This document shows, in pieces, positions 42,160-50,879 of a stretch of 64,000 bases of DNA. The position numbers and the translations under genes are program-made. The stretch lies in contig JAAEQB010000031.1 in NCBI GenBank assembly GCA_024231975.1, positions 1-64,000 on the forward strand. The letters are read 5' to 3'. Below the pieces are notes generated by a model. The model saw only the letters and a program-made list of their open reading frames with translations, did no database searches and was not told the origin of the DNA. Source of the stretch: Allobosea sp. GTDB taxonomy: Bacteria; Pseudomonadota; Alphaproteobacteria; Rhizobiales; Beijerinckiaceae. Each line of letters opens with the position of its first letter. Positions within the stretch are counted from its first letter, which is position 1.

Positions 42160-43536
42160 TCAGTCCGCGATGGCGCGGCCTAGCCTAATACCGAGTTTCT
42201 TAATGCGGTGCCAAAGGCTTCTTTCCGCTATGCCTAGCAATTTCGCAGCCCTGACCTGCACGCCGTCACTGCGCCTGAGCGCCTCGATGATGAAATCGCG
42301 CTCGATTCGTTCGAGCTCGGCGTCGAGATCGCGCGGCAGGCTGTCGCGATCGCTGCGGCGAGGGGTGCTGAACAGGTCCTGCGGCAGATCGGTGGCATCG
42401 ATCGTCGGCGTCTTGGCGACGATCACCGCCCGCTCGATGCAATTGTGCAGCTCCCGGATGTTGCCCGGCCAGTCATAGGCGGTCATCGCCGCCAGGGCGG
42501 CCGGCGAGAACCCGCTCGCGCGCTTGCCCATGGCATCGGCGAGCTCGGCCAGGAAATGCGACGACAGCAGCGGGATGTCGTCGGCACGGTCGCGCAGCGG
42601 CGGCAGCAGGATCGGGAAGACGTTGAGCCGGTAGAACAGGTCCTCACGGAAGCTGCCCTTGTCCACGGCCTGGCGCATGTCCTTGTGCGTCGCCGCGACC
42701 AGCCTGACATCGACCGTCTGGGTCCGGGTCGCGCCGACCGGCTCGAAGCTGCGCTCCTGGATCACCCGCAGCAGCTTGGCCTGGATCGGCAGCGGCATGT
42801 CGCCGATCTCGTCGAGGAAGAGCGTGCCGCCATCGGCCGCGGCGAAGCGCCCGGTACGGTTGGCGAGCGCGCCGGTGAAGGCGCCCTTCACATGGCCGAA
42901 GAGCTCGCTCTCCAGCAGGGTCTCGGGAATCGCCGCGCAGTTGACCGCGATGAAGGGCTTGTCGCGGCGCGGACTGTTGAAATGGATCGCCTTGGCCACC
43001 AGCTCCTTGCCGGTGCCGCTTTCGCCGTTGAGCAGCACGGTCGCCTTCGTCTCGCAGACCTCGGTGACCTGCTCGATGACGCGCCGGAAGGCGGCGCTGC
43101 TGCCGATCAGCGTGTCGAAGCTGTAGCGGCCCTCGAGTTCGCTGCGCAGCCTTTCATTGTCGCGCACGACGTCGGCGAGGCGCAGCGCCCGCCTGATCGT
43201 GGCCGAGACGTCGTCGATCTCGAAGGGCTTGGCGATGTAGTCGAACGCGCCCTCCTTGACGAGGTCAACCGCGTCGCGCACCGCCGCGAAGGCGGTGATG
43301 ATGATGACCGGGACCTCGGGCCAGCGGCTGCGGACCTCGCGCAGCAGCGCGCGCCCGTCCATCGCCGGCAGCCTGAGGTCGGTCAGCACCAGGTCGAAGC
43401 GCGTTCGTTCGAGTTCGGTGAGCGCGGCGCGCGCGCTGTGGACGGCCGTCGCGCGGTAGCCGAGATCCTCCAGCGCCGCCGCCAGTACGTCGGCCAGCCG
43501 CACCTCGTCGTCGACCACGAGGATGGAATGGCTCAT
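42160..43536 (-). CDS. NtrC-family sigma54 response regulator
   Basis: 458 residues in three domains. Receiver (residues 1-120; phospho-acceptor Asp in LVLTDLRLPAMDG); AAA+ domain (~145-380; Walker A GESGTGKE, GAFTGA loop contacting sigma54 in VKGAFTGALAN, Walker B GGTLFLDEIGDMP); C-terminal Fis-type HTH (VRAAKLLGIAERSLWHRIKK). The ATG overlaps the kinase stop. It should activate sigma54 promoters when phosphorylated by the adjacent kinase. Targets unknown; MipA, or the upstream operon, are candidates. Confidence 0.93.
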   Translation of the reverse strand: MSHSILVVDDEVRLADVLAAALEDLGYRATAVHSARAALTELERTRFDLVLTDLRLPAMDGRALLREVRSRWPEVPVIIITAFAAVRDAVDLVKEGAFDYIAKPFEIDDVSATIRRALRLADVVRDNERLRSELEGRYSFDTLIGSSAAFRRVIEQVTEVCETKATVLLNGESGTGKELVAKAIHFNSPRRDKPFIAVNCAAIPETLLESELFGHVKGAFTGALANRTGRFAAADGGTLFLDEIGDMPLPIQAKLLRVIQERSFEPVGATRTQTVDVRLVAATHKDMRQAVDKGSFREDLFYRLNVFPILLPPLRDRADDIPLLSSHFLAELADAMGKRASGFSPAALAAMTAYDWPGNIRELHNCIERAVIVAKTPTIDATDLPQDLFSTPRRSDRDSLPRDLDAELERIERDFIIEALRRSDGVQVRAAKLLGIAERSLWHRIKKLGIRLGRAIAD

Positions 43537-45260
43537 GCCGACGCTCCCGGTTTCGCCCGCGGCAACGTGATGGTGAAGGCGGCGCCCCTCCCCGGCTCGC
43601 AGACGCAGGAGGCGCTGCCGCCATGGGCTTCCGCCACGGTCTGCACCTTGGCGAGCCCGAGCCCGGAGCCTTTGGCCTTGGTGGTGAAGAACGGGTTGAA
43701 GATCTCCTGACGGATCGCATCCGGCACGCCTGGGCCCTCGTCGCTGATCGTCAGCGAGACGCACTCGCCGGTGGCGCGCACGCCGGCGTGGATCAAGCCC
43801 CCGTCGGGCATGGCATCGATCGCGTTGAGGACGAGGTTGAGGCAGGCCTGGTAGAGCTGGTCGGGATCGCCGAGGACCGTCGCGCCGTTGCTATGGTCCT
43901 CGACCGAGAGCGCGATCTTCTGGCGGGACAATTCCGGCGCCGCGATCGCTGCGACGCGATCGATCACCGCGCGCAGAGGGAGCTCGACCTTCACCGGCGG
44001 CTTGGGCTGGGCGAAGTCGAGGAAGTCGCGGACCAAGGTCTCGATGCGGCGAACCTCGTCGATGACATAGCCCAGCATCTTCTCCTCGGCGCCGCCGAGC
44101 TTGGCGCGGTTGCGCACCACCTCCGTCGAAGTCTTGATGATCCCGAGCGGGTTGCGCACCTCATGGGCGATCACCATCGCCGCCTGGCCGAGCGCCGAGA
44201 GCCGGTCCTTTCGCCTGAGTTCCGCCTCGAGCTCCTGCAGCTTGCCGAGCTGCTCGGCCATGCCGTTGAAGCCGGTGGCGAGCTCGACGATCTCGCGCCC
44301 GCCGCCCGCCGAGACCCGCTGGCCGAAATCCCCGGCCGCGATCGCGCGCACGCCATGGGTCAGCGCGCGCAGCGGCCGCACCAGCAGGTCCGAGGTCAGG
44401 ATGCCGACGACGATCGAGATCGCGCTGCCGAGCAGGAAGATGCCGAAAAACAGGCTCTCCCGGCCGAGCTGCTCGAAGAAGCCCGCCTCGCTGCGCATGC
44501 CGATGAAACTGATCGCTGCGAGTTGCCCGTCGATGCCACGCAGGCCCGCATAGACGGCGCGATAGGCGCCGCCATCGGCGTCGGAGTCGAAGATTCCGTC
44601 CTCTCCGGCTTCCAGCCTGGCCCTTATGGCCTCCGGCACGACGGCCGCGCGGTCGGAATGCGTCTGCATCACCAGTTCGGGCTTGCCATCGAACAGCGCG
44701 AAGAAGCGGATCTCCAGCGCGGTCACCACCTTGATGCCGCCGAAGGAGCTTTCGTCGAGCCAGGTCCCGACCAGGAGATTGGCCGGCTGGCCGCCGATCT
44801 GCACGGCCTGGACGGCACCCGCCATGATCCAGCGCTTGCCGTCGGTCTCGATCCGGAACAGGCCGAGACTGGTCTCGGTCGGCAGCGGGGTGAGGCTGCT
44901 GAAGTCGCGTGTCTTGTAGAGCACCTCGCCGCCCGGACGATAGATTGCGATCAGGTCGTAGCCGACCGAGTTCAGCACCGCGAATTCGCGCTCGACAGTA
45001 CGCTGCACCTTGTGGTCGTCGCTCGACTGTTCGAGCCGATGCCCGATCACACCGGCGACGCGCTGCGCCTCCTGCGTCGCCTCGGCGATCTCCAGCGCGA
45101 AGAAGCGCGAGGTGTCGCCGAGCCATTGCTCGACATTGTCCTCGAAGGCGTCCGAGATCAGCTTGGCGGCGATGAAGGCGGAAGCCAGCATCGCCGGCAC
45201 GCTGACCAGCATGAAGCCGATCACCAGCCGGAACCTGAGCGATGCCATCCGCGTCGACAT
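43533..45260 (-). CDS. sensor histidine kinase
   Basis: About 575 residues. Membrane helix 1 (FRLVIGFMLVSVPAMLASAF), a large extracytoplasmic sensor domain of ~230 residues, helix 2 (LFFGIFLLGSAISIVVGILT), HAMP, a phosphorylation box AMVIAHEVRNPLGIIKTSTE, and the ATPase with N-box NLVLNAIDAMPDGG and G-boxes DEGPGVP and GSGLGLAKVQ. I choose the ATG at 45260 (MSTRMAS); a GTG at 45281 is in frame but has no better ribosome site. Stimulus unknown. Couples to the downstream NtrC-type regulator by a 4-base overlap, and starts 40 bases after the DUF2147 gene. Confidence 0.9.
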   Translation of the reverse strand: MSTRMASLRFRLVIGFMLVSVPAMLASAFIAAKLISDAFEDNVEQWLGDTSRFFALEIAEATQEAQRVAGVIGHRLEQSSDDHKVQRTVEREFAVLNSVGYDLIAIYRPGGEVLYKTRDFSSLTPLPTETSLGLFRIETDGKRWIMAGAVQAVQIGGQPANLLVGTWLDESSFGGIKVVTALEIRFFALFDGKPELVMQTHSDRAAVVPEAIRARLEAGEDGIFDSDADGGAYRAVYAGLRGIDGQLAAISFIGMRSEAGFFEQLGRESLFFGIFLLGSAISIVVGILTSDLLVRPLRALTHGVRAIAAGDFGQRVSAGGGREIVELATGFNGMAEQLGKLQELEAELRRKDRLSALGQAAMVIAHEVRNPLGIIKTSTEVVRNRAKLGGAEEKMLGYVIDEVRRIETLVRDFLDFAQPKPPVKVELPLRAVIDRVAAIAAPELSRQKIALSVEDHSNGATVLGDPDQLYQACLNLVLNAIDAMPDGGLIHAGVRATGECVSLTISDEGPGVPDAIRQEIFNPFFTTKAKGSGLGLAKVQTVAEAHGGSASCVCEPGRGAAFTITLPRAKPGASA

Positions 45261-45300
45261 GCCGGATCCCGTTTCCTTCACCCTCGGCCGCTAGCCGCCA

Positions 45301-45729
45301 TCACGGCTGCCGCGACCAGATGTCGTCGTCGCAGATCAGGCCGCCGAGCACGCAGCCGCGCACGACGAGGCTCCCGGAGGCGTCCAGTTCGAGCGTCGTG
45401 CGATAGGTCTTGCCGTCGGCCGGGTTGTAACCCTCGCCTTCCAGCCCGCCTTTCGCGGCCGGCTTGAAGCCGGAGAGCACCTGGATTCCCATCAACGAGC
45501 GCTTCCGCAGCCCTTCACTGGGATTGTAGATGTCGAAGCGCGCCTCTTTCAGCCAGACGATCTTGCCGCATAGCGCCGGGCCGCAGCGGCTGATGGCGAT
45601 CTCGGATTCGCCGTCCGAATCGCGCCAGCGGCCGACGACGTCGCTCATCGGATCGGCCAGGACCGGCAGCGCCGCCATCAGAGTAGCAGCCGCCAGCGAG
45701 GCAAGGCCAAGTCCAAGTCCGCGTCTCAT
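45301..45729 (-). CDS. DUF2147-family exported protein
   Basis: 142 residues. Signal peptide (GLGLGLASLAAATLMAALPVLA), then the DUF2147 core: VVGRWRDSDGESEIAISRCG, ALCGKIVWLKEARF and a final RGCVLGGLICDDDIW segment. Two Cys pairs probably form disulphides in the periplasm. Its ATG overlaps the stop of the preceding half-transporter (ATGA). Function of the family is unknown. Last gene of the eight-gene overlapping set. Confidence 0.8.
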   Translation of the reverse strand: MRRGLGLGLASLAAATLMAALPVLADPMSDVVGRWRDSDGESEIAISRCGPALCGKIVWLKEARFDIYNPSEGLRKRSLMGIQVLSGFKPAAKGGLEGEGYNPADGKTYRTTLELDASGSLVVRGCVLGGLICDDDIWSRQP

Positions 45730-46118
45730 TCGTCCCCCCCGAGCAGGAACACGCCTGCGATGATCAGCGCAATTCCGCCGGCACGAACCAGATCGATGTG
45801 CTCGTCGAAGGTGAACCAGGCGAGCAGCGGAACTGTGACATAAACCAGCCCGGTCATCGGGAAGGCACGGCTGAGCGGCATGTCGCGCAGGATCGCCATC
45901 CAGACGACGAAGACGCCGATATAGCCGAGCGTCGCCAGCCAGACGCCAGGCAGCGAGATCGCCTTCGCCATCATGGCGAGGCCGAAATCCATGTCGCCGA
46001 TCCCGTCCGCGCCCCATTTGAAGGCGAGCTGGGTGCCGGTGTCGAGCACGATGAAGGCGAGCCAGATCGCGAGCTGACGCCCCCAGGAATTGCTTGCCGA
46101 TGGCGAGATCGTACTCAT
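45726..46118 (-). CDS. EamA/SMR-like four-helix half-transporter (second copy)
   Basis: 130 residues with four hydrophobic segments (LAIWLAFIVLDTGTQLAFKW, then PGVWLATLGYIGVFVVWMAI, AFPMTGLVYVTVPLLAWFTF, VRAGGIALIIAGVFLLG). Size and layout match small multidrug-resistance or ArnE/ArnF-type half-transporters, which work as dimers. It pairs naturally with the similar gene at 48131 in the same operon to form a heterodimer. Overlaps the acyltransferase stop by four bases. Substrate unknown, probably the operon's product. Confidence 0.8.
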   Translation of the reverse strand: MSTISPSASNSWGRQLAIWLAFIVLDTGTQLAFKWGADGIGDMDFGLAMMAKAISLPGVWLATLGYIGVFVVWMAILRDMPLSRAFPMTGLVYVTVPLLAWFTFDEHIDLVRAGGIALIIAGVFLLGGDE

Positions 46119-47275
46119 GCGGCCTTCTTTCGGGCGATTGCGGCAAGATCGGGGTCGAAGCGCTCAAAGCCGAGCCAGGGGCTCAAGGAGCGCAGCGCCC
46201 ATTGCAGTGGCGCGAGCCGGTGCCTCACATGCAGGGTCGAGGGCACCAGCCGACTGCCGAAGCGCAGCTTGGAGGCATAGGCCGTCTGGCCGCTCTGGAG
46301 CGTGTGGATGCCGCGCTCCAGGCAGAAGCGGACATTCGCCATCCAGCTCACGGCGTAGAGATTGTGCTCGCGGGCCAGCGGGTAGCGCATGCCCAGGAAC
46401 TTGTCGATCACCCGGTCGGGCTCGACCAGCAGCAGGTTGAAGGCTGCGAGCTCATCGCCGATCCAGTAGAGCGCGAACACCGCCCGCTCGCCAAGCGCCC
46501 GCGAGACCACGCCGAAATAGCCGGGCGGCAGCACTTCGAGCTCGCCATAGTCGAGCCCGCTCTGCGCCCGCGTCGCCTCGTAGAGTGCGTCGATCCTGGG
46601 CTCCAGCCCGGCGATGTCGGTATGGAAGGCGATGCGGACCTCGCTCGCCTTGGCGAGCTTGCGCTTGATGTCCTTGCGCGTCGCCGCCGAGAGCGAGGCG
46701 AGATAGGCAGTCTCGTCCTTGAAGGGCAGGTCGAGCAGCGCGATCGGCAGGCTGCCGAGCCGGGCGAAGCCCGCTTGCTTCAAGGCGCTGCCGAAGCCCT
46801 CTTCCTCGGCCGGCGCCAGATCCTTCCAGACCACGAGATGAGCTTTCTCCTCGGCGGCCTGCCGCTCCAGCGCGGCGGCGAGCGCCTGGAAGGCGGCGGC
46901 ACGCCGGGCGGCATCGAGCTTCGGCGAGAAGCCGAGATGGCAGCGCTCGGCATAGGGTGAGCCGACGCAGAGCACCTTCAGCGTGACCAGCCCCGGCACA
47001 TGGCGGAACAGCGCGTCGCCGAAGCTCCGGAGCCTACCTTGCAGCGGCGTATCGAGCCGATAGTTCAGCCGGAAGAACGGCGCCACCGCGACGACCTCGC
47101 CGTCAACCTCGGCGCAGGCGGCGGCCATGCGCAGGCCGACGCCGGTCTGCGCGGCGATCGCGTCGCAGGCCGTGTAGTAGGCATGGGATTCGGCCTCGCC
47201 GGGCAGGCAGGCGTCCCAGGCGGCAGCGGCGATGTCCGCGATGCCGGCCAGGATACGGCCTTCGGGCGTGCTCAT
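46115..47275 (-). CDS. BioF2-like / FemAB-type acyltransferase (GNAT fold)
   Basis: 386 residues. The C-terminal half carries the Acetyltransf_6 (BioF2-like) signature: SAATRKDIKRKLAKASEVRI, VFALYWIGDELAAFNLLLVE, and FLGMRYPLAREHNLYAVSWM. The N-terminal half is a second, more diverged domain. Such proteins transfer acyl or aminoacyl groups in exopolysaccharide, peptidoglycan and lipid modification. Both donor and acceptor are unknown here. Its ATG overlaps the hydrolase stop. A cytosolic enzyme, as there is no signal or membrane helix. Confidence 0.8.
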   Translation of the reverse strand: MSTPEGRILAGIADIAAAAWDACLPGEAESHAYYTACDAIAAQTGVGLRMAAACAEVDGEVVAVAPFFRLNYRLDTPLQGRLRSFGDALFRHVPGLVTLKVLCVGSPYAERCHLGFSPKLDAARRAAAFQALAAALERQAAEEKAHLVVWKDLAPAEEEGFGSALKQAGFARLGSLPIALLDLPFKDETAYLASLSAATRKDIKRKLAKASEVRIAFHTDIAGLEPRIDALYEATRAQSGLDYGELEVLPPGYFGVVSRALGERAVFALYWIGDELAAFNLLLVEPDRVIDKFLGMRYPLAREHNLYAVSWMANVRFCLERGIHTLQSGQTAYASKLRFGSRLVPSTLHVRHRLAPLQWALRSLSPWLGFERFDPDLAAIARKKAA

Positions 47276-48117
47276 TCGGCTGCCACGACGCGTAGCGGCG
47301 TCGCCGGGCGGCGGGCCTTGGCGAGCCGCGAGGCCAGCGCCAGCGAGCGCTCGATCACGATGTCGCGCTGCTGGTCGATGGTAACGAGGTGATAGCTGTC
47401 GTCGAGGATCACCGCATCGACCAGCCCGCCGAGTTTGCGCTGGATCTCGAAGGCGTTCGAGAGATCGGCGATATCGTCCTCGCGCGGATGGACCAGCAGG
47501 GCCGGGCACTTCACCTGCGGCAGCTCGCGGCGGGTGACGGCGATCAGCTCCCACATCTGCTTCAGCGCGCCGGCGGGCGTGCCGAGCAGGCCGGCGGTCG
47601 AGCTGTCGCCGCTCGTCAGCGACGAGACCACAAAAGCGCGGGCGCGGGTGTCCTTCAGCCCATAGGGCTCGCGCTCGACGAAGCTGTAGCGCCGCACGAG
47701 CGGCGCGTTGATGAACCATTTCAGCAGGAAGGCGTAGCGCGGGATCGACCAGCCGTCATACCAGAGGGTCGGGGCGTAGAGCGCAAGCCCGTCGACCTCC
47801 TTCGGGCGCAGGGCGGCGACATGCATGGCCAGTACCGCGCCCATGGAGAGCCCGCCGACGATCACCGTGTCGCAGATCTCGCGCATGCGCTGGAGCTCGT
47901 CGAGCACGCTCTGCGTCCAGTCGCGCCAGTCGGTGGCGAGGATCTCGGCCTCACCGGCACAATGCCCGGCGAGCTGCGGGCAGTGCACGGTATGGCCGGC
48001 CCGGTGCAGCGCGCGGGCGACGAAGCGCAATTCGACCGGGGTGCCGCCCAGGCCGTGGATGAGCAGGAAGCCGGTGCGGTCACCGGCGAGGCGGACGCTG
48101 AAATCGCGCATGGTCAT
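47272..48117 (-). CDS. alpha/beta hydrolase (carboxylesterase/lipase type)
   Basis: 281 residues. Oxyanion segment LIHGLGGTPVE, nucleophile elbow GGLSMGAVLAMH (Ser), acid in LVHPREDDIADL and His in DDSYHLVTID: a complete triad in the order of Est30-type carboxylesterases that bind acyl chains. A cytosolic enzyme. Its position between a half-transporter and an acyltransferase in one operon suggests acyl editing or deacylation of the operon's product. Starts 13 bases after the first half-transporter. Confidence 0.85.
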   Translation of the reverse strand: MTMRDFSVRLAGDRTGFLLIHGLGGTPVELRFVARALHRAGHTVHCPQLAGHCAGEAEILATDWRDWTQSVLDELQRMREICDTVIVGGLSMGAVLAMHVAALRPKEVDGLALYAPTLWYDGWSIPRYAFLLKWFINAPLVRRYSFVEREPYGLKDTRARAFVVSSLTSGDSSTAGLLGTPAGALKQMWELIAVTRRELPQVKCPALLVHPREDDIADLSNAFEIQRKLGGLVDAVILDDSYHLVTIDQQRDIVIERSLALASRLAKARRPATPLRVVAAE

Positions 48118-48130
48118 CGGAACATGTCCG

Positions 48131-48493
48131 TCAGGCTGTTCTGGCGACGATGATGACGCCGCAGGTGATCAAGAGGGAACCCAGCCATTGCCGCCGGCCG
48201 ACGCGCTCGCCGAGAAAGACTGAGCTGGCCAGGGTAATGGCGAGGAAATTGGCGCTGGCGATCGGGAAGGCGATCGAAAGCGGCACTTCGGCAAGAATAC
48301 GCAACCAGATGAAGAACTCGGCGACATAGGTCACGAGTCCGGCGGTGACCCAGCCGCAACGCGCCGCCGCCGCCGCCGTGGTCCGGAAGTCGGCTCCCTG
48401 CGGCAGCCGGTCGGCGCCGATCTTGAAGAAGATCTGGCCGGCGACGTCGCAGATCACCGATAGCACGAACCAGAAGATGATCGTCGCGTTCAT
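48131..48493 (-). CDS. EamA/SMR-like four-helix half-transporter (first copy)
   Basis: 120 residues, four hydrophobic segments (IIFWFVLSVICDVAGQIFFK, GWVTAGLVTYVAEFFIWLRI, SIAFPIASANFLAITLASSV, WLGSLLITCGVIIVA). Its N-terminal Phe/Asp-containing helix and the later SIAFPIASANF segment match those of its sister at 45726. Overlaps the arginase-fold gene stop by four bases. Likely forms a heterodimer with the sister protein, as in ArnEF or EbrAB. Confidence 0.8.
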   Translation of the reverse strand: MNATIIFWFVLSVICDVAGQIFFKIGADRLPQGADFRTTAAAAARCGWVTAGLVTYVAEFFIWLRILAEVPLSIAFPIASANFLAITLASSVFLGERVGRRQWLGSLLITCGVIIVARTA

Positions 48494-49413
48494 GACAGCA
48501 CCCGCTGGAAGCAGTCGATCAGGCCCGCATTGACGCGGGCATTGACGGAGAGTTGCTCGGGCGTCGGCGTGAAGCGGGGCGGATGGTCGAAATAGGCGAG
48601 CGCCGCGCGGAACGGGTCGGTGAAGCGCGGCTCGGACCAGTCACCGCAGACGTCGGCGCCGATGATCCGGCGCTCACCTGCCAGCCGCTCGACCGCCGCG
48701 AGCAGATGGCGCAGCGGCAATTCACCCTGGTCCCAATTGGTGCAGGCATCGCCCGGCCCGAGCACGTCCTTGTCGATCGTCAGCCAGACGGCGGTGGTCG
48801 TGATCGCCGAGATCAGCTCGTCGAGGAAATCCGACCAATCGACGTCCACAAGGTTGCGCCAATGCAGATGACCGCCCTGCTGGCGAAAGCTGTCGGCCTT
48901 GCCATAGCGCCCCCATACCCGCGACGGCTCATGCCGCCAGGGATAGAGCGCGATCCGCCCCTCGGCCACGGCCCGCAGATTGGCGAACTGCCATTCCGGC
49001 CGCACGAGATCGTCGCTGCACGGGCCGATCGTGACGACCTTATGGACCTGAGGCAGCTCCAGCGCCCGGTTGACCCAGGCGCCGCAATTCACCGTCGCCG
49101 GAAAGCTGACCCAGTCGGGGTGGTTGTCGAAATGCACGACCGTGACCGGCTCCTCGACACGGCTCAGCAGGACCGAGGTGACATGGTGGAAATCGCCGGA
49201 GCCGTAGAAGAAGACGGGCACGCCCTGCCCTTCGCCGTCGCGCTGGCCAAGCCGCTGCAGCAGCTCGGCCTTGGCCCGGCGGCCCGCGACGATGCGCATG
49301 GCGCCGGCAAGGTCCGCGGCTTCGATGCGGGCGGCAAGGCCCGCATCGATTTGCCGGCGCAGCGGCTCCTGAGCCGCCACGCTGCCGTCGAGATCGATCA
49401 CACGCAGGCGCAA
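48490..49413 (-). CDS. arginase/ureohydrolase-fold enzyme
   Basis: 307 residues from a TTG at 49413 that has GGAGACGGG upstream; a GTG at 49401 is the alternative, and the longer frame overlaps the aminotransferase. Metal-site motifs correspond to those of arginase: YGSGDFHHV (GGDH site), VHFDNHPDW (DxHxD site) and LTIDKDVLGPGD (DxD site). It therefore probably binds two metal ions and hydrolyses a guanidino, amidino or acyl-amide group. It lacks the usual SxDxDxxDP arginine-specific text, so plain arginase is unlikely. Second enzyme after the aminotransferase in the operon. Confidence 0.78.
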   Translation of the reverse strand: MRLRVIDLDGSVAAQEPLRRQIDAGLAARIEAADLAGAMRIVAGRRAKAELLQRLGQRDGEGQGVPVFFYGSGDFHHVTSVLLSRVEEPVTVVHFDNHPDWVSFPATVNCGAWVNRALELPQVHKVVTIGPCSDDLVRPEWQFANLRAVAEGRIALYPWRHEPSRVWGRYGKADSFRQQGGHLHWRNLVDVDWSDFLDELISAITTTAVWLTIDKDVLGPGDACTNWDQGELPLRHLLAAVERLAGERRIIGADVCGDWSEPRFTDPFRAALAYFDHPPRFTPTPEQLSVNARVNAGLIDCFQRVLS

Positions 49414-49430
49414 AGGCCCGTCTCCACTGC

Positions 49431-50879
49431 TCAGGCGTTGGCGACCCGGGCGAACAGCTGGTCGAGCAGCTCGATCGCGAGGTCGATTTCGGCATAGCTC
49501 ATGGTCAATGCCGGCGCGAGGGTGATGACGTTCTTGTAGTAGCCGCCGATGTCGAGCACGAGGCCGTAGCGCTTGCCGCCGATTTCGAGGTCGGCCTTCA
49601 TGCCCTCGTCGCACATCAGATCGACCAGCCGCTTCGACGGGGTGAAGCTGTCATGCGGCTCGCAGATCTCGATGCGCAGCGCCATGCCGAGTCCGTCGAC
49701 CTCGCCGACGATCTTGTGCCGGCGCTTCAGCCCCTGCAGCCCTTCGAGGAAATACTTGCCCTTGGCCATGACCATGGTCTCGTAATCCTCTTCCTCCATC
49801 ATCTTCATCGCCTCGAGCGCGACGGCGGTGCCGAGCGGGTTGGCGTTGAAGGTGGAGTGGGTCGAGCCCGGCGGGAACACGGTCGGGTTGATCAGCTCTT
49901 CCTTGGCCCAGACGCCGGAGAGCGGGTTCAGCCCGTTGGTCACCGCTTTGCCGAAGACGATCACGTCCGGCTGCACGCCGAAATGCTCGATCGACCAGAG
50001 CTTGCCGGTCCGATAGAAGCCCATCTGGATCTCGTCGACCACCAGCAGGATGCCGTGCTGGTCGAGCACCTTCTTGAGCTCGATGAAGAAGTTCGGCGGC
50101 GGGATGACGTAGCCGCCCGTACCCTGCAACGGCTCGACATAGAAGGCCGCATATTCGGCCTCGCCGACCTTGGGATCCCAGACGCCGTTGTACTCGCTCT
50201 CGAACAGCCGGGCGAACTGCTGCACGCAGTGATGCCCGTACTCCTCCTTGCTCATCCCCTTGGGACCGCGGAAATGGTAGGGGAACGGGATGAAATGCGC
50301 GCGCTCGCCGAAATGGCCGAAGCGGCGGCGATAGCGATAGGACGAGGTGATCGCCGAGGCGCCGAGCGTGCGGCCGTGATAGCCGCCCTCGAAGGCGAAC
50401 ATCAGGCTCTTGCCCTTCTTGGCGTTGCGCACGAGCTTGAGCGAATCCTCGACCGCCTGGGCGCCGCCGACATTGAAGTGAACGCGGCCCTTGGTGCCGA
50501 ACTTGCGCTGGGCGTCCTGCGCGATCATCGCCGCGAGCTCGATCTTCTCGCGGTGCAGATACTGGCTCGCCACCTGCGGCAGCGTATCGATCTGGCGCTT
50601 CAGCGCATTGTTCAGGCGCGGATTGGCGTAGCCGAAATTCACGGCCGAGTACCACATCTGCAGGTCGAGGAAGCGGTTGCCCGCCGCATCGAGCATGAAC
50701 GAGCCTTCGCAGCCCGAGAAGATCTTCGGGAACTGCGTGTAGTGGACCGTGTCGCCATGCGAGCAATATTCGGCCTCGAGCGCGAGCAGGCGGGCCTCTT
50801 CCTCGGCCAGCGTCGCCGCCGGCGCGGAGGAAACATCGACCGGCTCGGCGCGGTCGAGCAGGGTGAAGCCGTCATCCAT
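49431..50879 (-). CDS. class III PLP aminotransferase
   Basis: 482 residues. PLP-dependent aminotransferase, fold I, class III (ornithine/acetylornithine, GABA and glutamate-semialdehyde group). Motifs: NVGGAQAVEDSLKLVRNAKK, FEGGYHGRTLGASAIT, LLVVDEIQMGFYRTG (PLP Asp) and the Schiff-base Lys in DVIVFGKAVTNGLNP. An N-terminal extension of ~35 residues precedes the core. Transfers an amino group from or to an omega-amine or beta-keto compound. The ATG overlaps the HAD stop by eight bases, so it is coupled. Substrate unknown. Confidence 0.9.
   Translation of the reverse strand: MDDGFTLLDRAEPVDVSSAPAATLAEEEARLLALEAEYCSHGDTVHYTQFPKIFSGCEGSFMLDAAGNRFLDLQMWYSAVNFGYANPRLNNALKRQIDTLPQVASQYLHREKIELAAMIAQDAQRKFGTKGRVHFNVGGAQAVEDSLKLVRNAKKGKSLMFAFEGGYHGRTLGASAITSSYRYRRRFGHFGERAHFIPFPYHFRGPKGMSKEEYGHHCVQQFARLFESEYNGVWDPKVGEAEYAAFYVEPLQGTGGYVIPPPNFFIELKKVLDQHGILLVVDEIQMGFYRTGKLWSIEHFGVQPDVIVFGKAVTNGLNPLSGVWAKEELINPTVFPPGSTHSTFNANPLGTAVALEAMKMMEEEDYETMVMAKGKYFLEGLQGLKRRHKIVGEVDGLGMALRIEICEPHDSFTPSKRLVDLMCDEGMKADLEIGGKRYGLVLDIGGYYKNVITLAPALTMSYAEIDLAIELLDQLFARVANA

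Noticed and set aside
45730..46167. N-terminal extension of the DUF2147 frame
   Set aside because: Overlaps the half-transporter gene in another frame; the real start has a signal peptide at 45729.
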